The translations under genes and the position numbers were made by a program. Shown here in pieces: positions 3,861-5,408 of a DNA stretch of 5,408 bases. The notes beneath the pieces are model-generated. The model was given only the letters and a program-made list of their open reading frames with translations, did not search any database and had not been told where the DNA came from. The stretch's first letter is position 1. Every line of letters begins with the position of its first letter. The stretch spans positions 1-5,408 of the forward strand of contig JAITQI010000079.1 in assembly GCA_031289065.1 (NCBI GenBank), read 5' to 3'. The DNA comes from Oscillospiraceae bacterium (GTDB lineage Bacteria; Bacillota; Clostridia; Oscillospirales; UBA929).

Positions 3861-5408
3861 TCAGAGGTTCTTGCGTATTTGCTGAAAGGCGTTTTTTTCC
3901 AGGCGGGACACCTGGGCCTGTGAGATACCGATTTCACACAGCGAAATGCCGTCTTTTTTTTGCTCGGCCAGCCAGGTTTGGCCGGTGCTGAGGAACAACT
4001 CCAGCTTGACCCCGCCGGGCTGTTTGTGTACGACGGCGCGGTCAAGCAGCGCGGCGGCCAGGCCGGTTTGGGCGGCGTTTTGCCATTCGGTTTCCAGCGC
4101 CCGGCGCAGGTCGGTCAGCCGGGTTTTGCCCTCCGTGTCCCGGACGCGTTCGGCTTCCAGCGTGTGCAGACGGGTGTCCAGGGTCTCTATCTCCCGGTTG
4201 GCCGCTTCGTTGCGTTGGACGAATTCGGCTTTGGACAGGCAGTCCTCCAGGTGCAGGGCGAGCAGTTTGTCCTTCTTGCGGCGCAGGGCGTCTATTTGGC
4301 GTCGGCAGGCGTCGGCCTCTCCGGCGGCGTCCCGGCCCGCCCGGAGGCGTTCGTAGAGGGCCACGAGGCCGTTGACGACTTCGTTCCGGTTGTCAAAGAC
4401 CAGCCGGGCCACCCGGGCCAAAATTTCATCCAATTCAGACGAATATACGGTGGGGCTGTCGCAGCCCTCGGCGCGGCCTTTGAGGCGGTACTGGCGGCAA
4501 TGCCAGCACTCCCGGGGGCCGCTTTTGTTTTGGTAGACCTGCCGGTGGAAGGCGTCGCCGTGGTCGGCGCAAAAGAGCTTGCCGCTGTACGGGTAGCGGG
4601 ACTGACAGGCGGCGGCGTGGGTCTTGGCCCGGGCCCCTCTGTCGGCCAGCAGGGCGTTGGCCCTGTCCCACAGTTCCTCGGACACCAGGGCGGGGATGCG
4701 CTCGTCCCGGTAGGTCACCCATTCGGCGGCCTCCAGACGGGCCACCTTGTGGGTGCGGTAGTCCAACGTGGTGTATTTGTGCCCGCAGTACCAGCCCTTG
4801 TACTTGGGGTTGGACAGCATTTGGCGCAGGGTGGCGTAGGCGTACATGCGGCCCCGGGCGTCGGTGACGCCGTCGCGCTCCATGTCCCGGGCGACCCGTC
4901 GCAGGCCGTCCCGCCCCTGGGCGTACTGCCGGAACACCCGGCGCACGACGGCGGCCTCGGCTTCGTCCACCGTGAGGGCCCCGTCCTTTTTGCGGTAGCC
5001 CAGGGTGTTGTCCGCCCCCAGGACGCGGCCCTGCTCGACGGAGCGCCGGAAGCCGAATTTGACCCGTTCGGCGGTGCGGCGCACCTCGTCCTGGGCGATG
5101 GAGGACATGATGGTCAGACGCAGTTCGGCGTCGGGGGTCAGGGTGCAGAGGTTGTCGGCCTCGAAAAAGACGCCCACGCCAAGGGACAGCAGCTCCTGCG
5201 TGTAACGGATGGAGTCCAGCGTGTTGCGGGAGAAGCGGCTGATTTCCTTTGTGATGAGCAGGTCGAACAGCCCGGCCCGGGCGTCGTCGAGCATACGCAG
5301 GAAGCTCTCCCGCTTTTTGACGCTGGTGCCGGACAGGCCCTCGTCGATGTACCGCCCGGCGAAACGCCAGTGGCGGCGGGCGGCGATATAGGCGTCGTAA
5401 TACGCAAT
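3861..5408 (-). CDS. Large serine recombinase (site-specific integrase/excisionase), 5' end beyond window, sigma-like C-terminus
   Basis: The frame is open from the window edge to the TGA at 3861-3863, giving 515 visible residues. The first 20-odd catalytic-domain residues, including the nucleophilic serine, lie outside. Visible in order (numbered from the edge): DEGLSGTSVKKRESF (22-36), the conserved KEISRFSRN (54-62) of the resolvase fold, the long connecting helix, a recombinase domain (about 138-235), a zinc ribbon with Cys280, His283, Cys301/304 and Cys316, and a charged coiled coil (about 355-425). This architecture belongs to enzymes that integrate or excise phages, integrative elements and skin-like elements by 2-base staggered cuts at att sites. 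The last 24 residues, EIGISQAQVSRLEK and onward (codons 3864-3935), match the region-4.2 helix-turn-helix of SigF/SigG-type sigma factors and are not a usual recombinase ending. A terminator hairpin follows. Confidence 0.93.
   Translation of the reverse strand: MAYYDAYIAARRHWRFAGRYIDEGLSGTSVKKRESFLRMLDDARAGLFDLLITKEISRFSRNTLDSIRYTQELLSLGVGVFFEADNLCTLTPDAELRLTIMSSIAQDEVRRTAERVKFGFRRSVEQGRVLGADNTLGYRKKDGALTVDEAEAAVVRRVFRQYAQGRDGLRRVARDMERDGVTDARGRMYAYATLRQMLSNPKYKGWYCGHKYTTLDYRTHKVARLEAAEWVTYRDERIPALVSEELWDRANALLADRGARAKTHAAACQSRYPYSGKLFCADHGDAFHRQVYQNKSGPRECWHCRQYRLKGRAEGCDSPTVYSSELDEILARVARLVFDNRNEVVNGLVALYERLRAGRDAAGEADACRRQIDALRRKKDKLLALHLEDCLSKAEFVQRNEAANREIETLDTRLHTLEAERVRDTEGKTRLTDLRRALETEWQNAAQTGLAAALLDRAVVHKQPGGVKLELFLSTGQTWLAEQKKDGISLCEIGISQAQVSRLEKNAFQQIRKNL
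3864..3935 (-). other. Segment encoding a SigF/SigG-like C-terminal tail; possible attachment-site junction
   Basis: These 24 codons end the recombinase frame and encode EIGISQAQVSRLEKNAF followed by QQIRKNL. From family knowledge, EIGISQAQVSRLEK is the signature of the last DNA-binding helix of forespore sigma factors (SigG most closely, then SigF). SigK differs (ISRSYVSRIEK type). The similarity begins abruptly and runs to the stop codon, as expected if a recombination junction joined the recombinase frame to the 3' end of a sigma gene. The gene upstream of this 3' end, if split, would lie beyond the right edge of the window. Confidence 0.6.

Noticed and set aside
3864..3935. Assigning the sigma-like tail to SigK and hence to a classical sigK-skin junction
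   Set aside because: SigK tails read ISRSYVSRIEK-like. The QAQVSRLEK sequence here is of the SigF/SigG type, and the split point in sigK lies far upstream of its C-terminus.
3946..4356. Plus-strand open frame inside the recombinase region
   Set aside because: Ser/Arg-rich antisense shadow with no recognisable motif or ribosome site.

Overview
The window looks like GC-rich Firmicutes DNA, most likely from a spore-forming Clostridia such as the Oscillospiraceae. This is an inference from four things: sigma-A-type promoters (TTGACA-N17-TATTAT and similar), G-rich Shine-Dalgarno sites, a Clostridia-style large serine recombinase, and a protein tail that reads like the end of a sporulation sigma factor. 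I see no rRNA, tRNA or CRISPR array.

Layout, left to right. A complete major facilitator (MFS) transporter lies on the minus strand (6-1349) with its own promoter (1365-1393). Positions 1350-1594 hold that promoter, a minus-strand rho-independent terminator (1465-1497) and a compact GC hairpin (1515-1536). Next comes a two-gene minus-strand operon: a four-helix membrane protein of unknown function (1809-2294) overlapping a small XRE/Cro-type regulator (1595-1834). It is read from a near-consensus promoter set among repeats that could be operators. Divergent from it, on the plus strand, is larE (2519-3358), the sacrificial sulfur transferase of nickel-pincer cofactor synthesis. Its promoter carries a perfect palindrome over the -10 box. 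Neither larB nor larC is visible.

Downstream of larE is a decayed MazG-like pyrophosphohydrolase gene (3430-3768). It is more A/T-rich than its surroundings, has an in-frame TAG and has lost an obvious start codon. A perfect 13-bp-arm hairpin (3824-3850) follows, and then a large serine recombinase on the minus strand (3861-5408), which is cut by the right window edge before its catalytic serine.

The most notable observation is that the recombinase ends in about 24 residues (EIGISQAQVSRLEK...) that match the C-terminal helix-turn-helix of the forespore sigma factors SigF/SigG, not SigK. One reading is that the window contains an end of an integrated element whose attachment site lies in a sigma gene, in the manner of sigK-skin elements, with the junction near 3936. 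The alternative is a captured sigma tail. A second theme is a short dispersed repeat, GGACAATTGAC(G/A)A, found in or next to the 3' ends of three genes: the MFS gene, larE and the MazG-like pseudogene. In larE it lengthens the protein.
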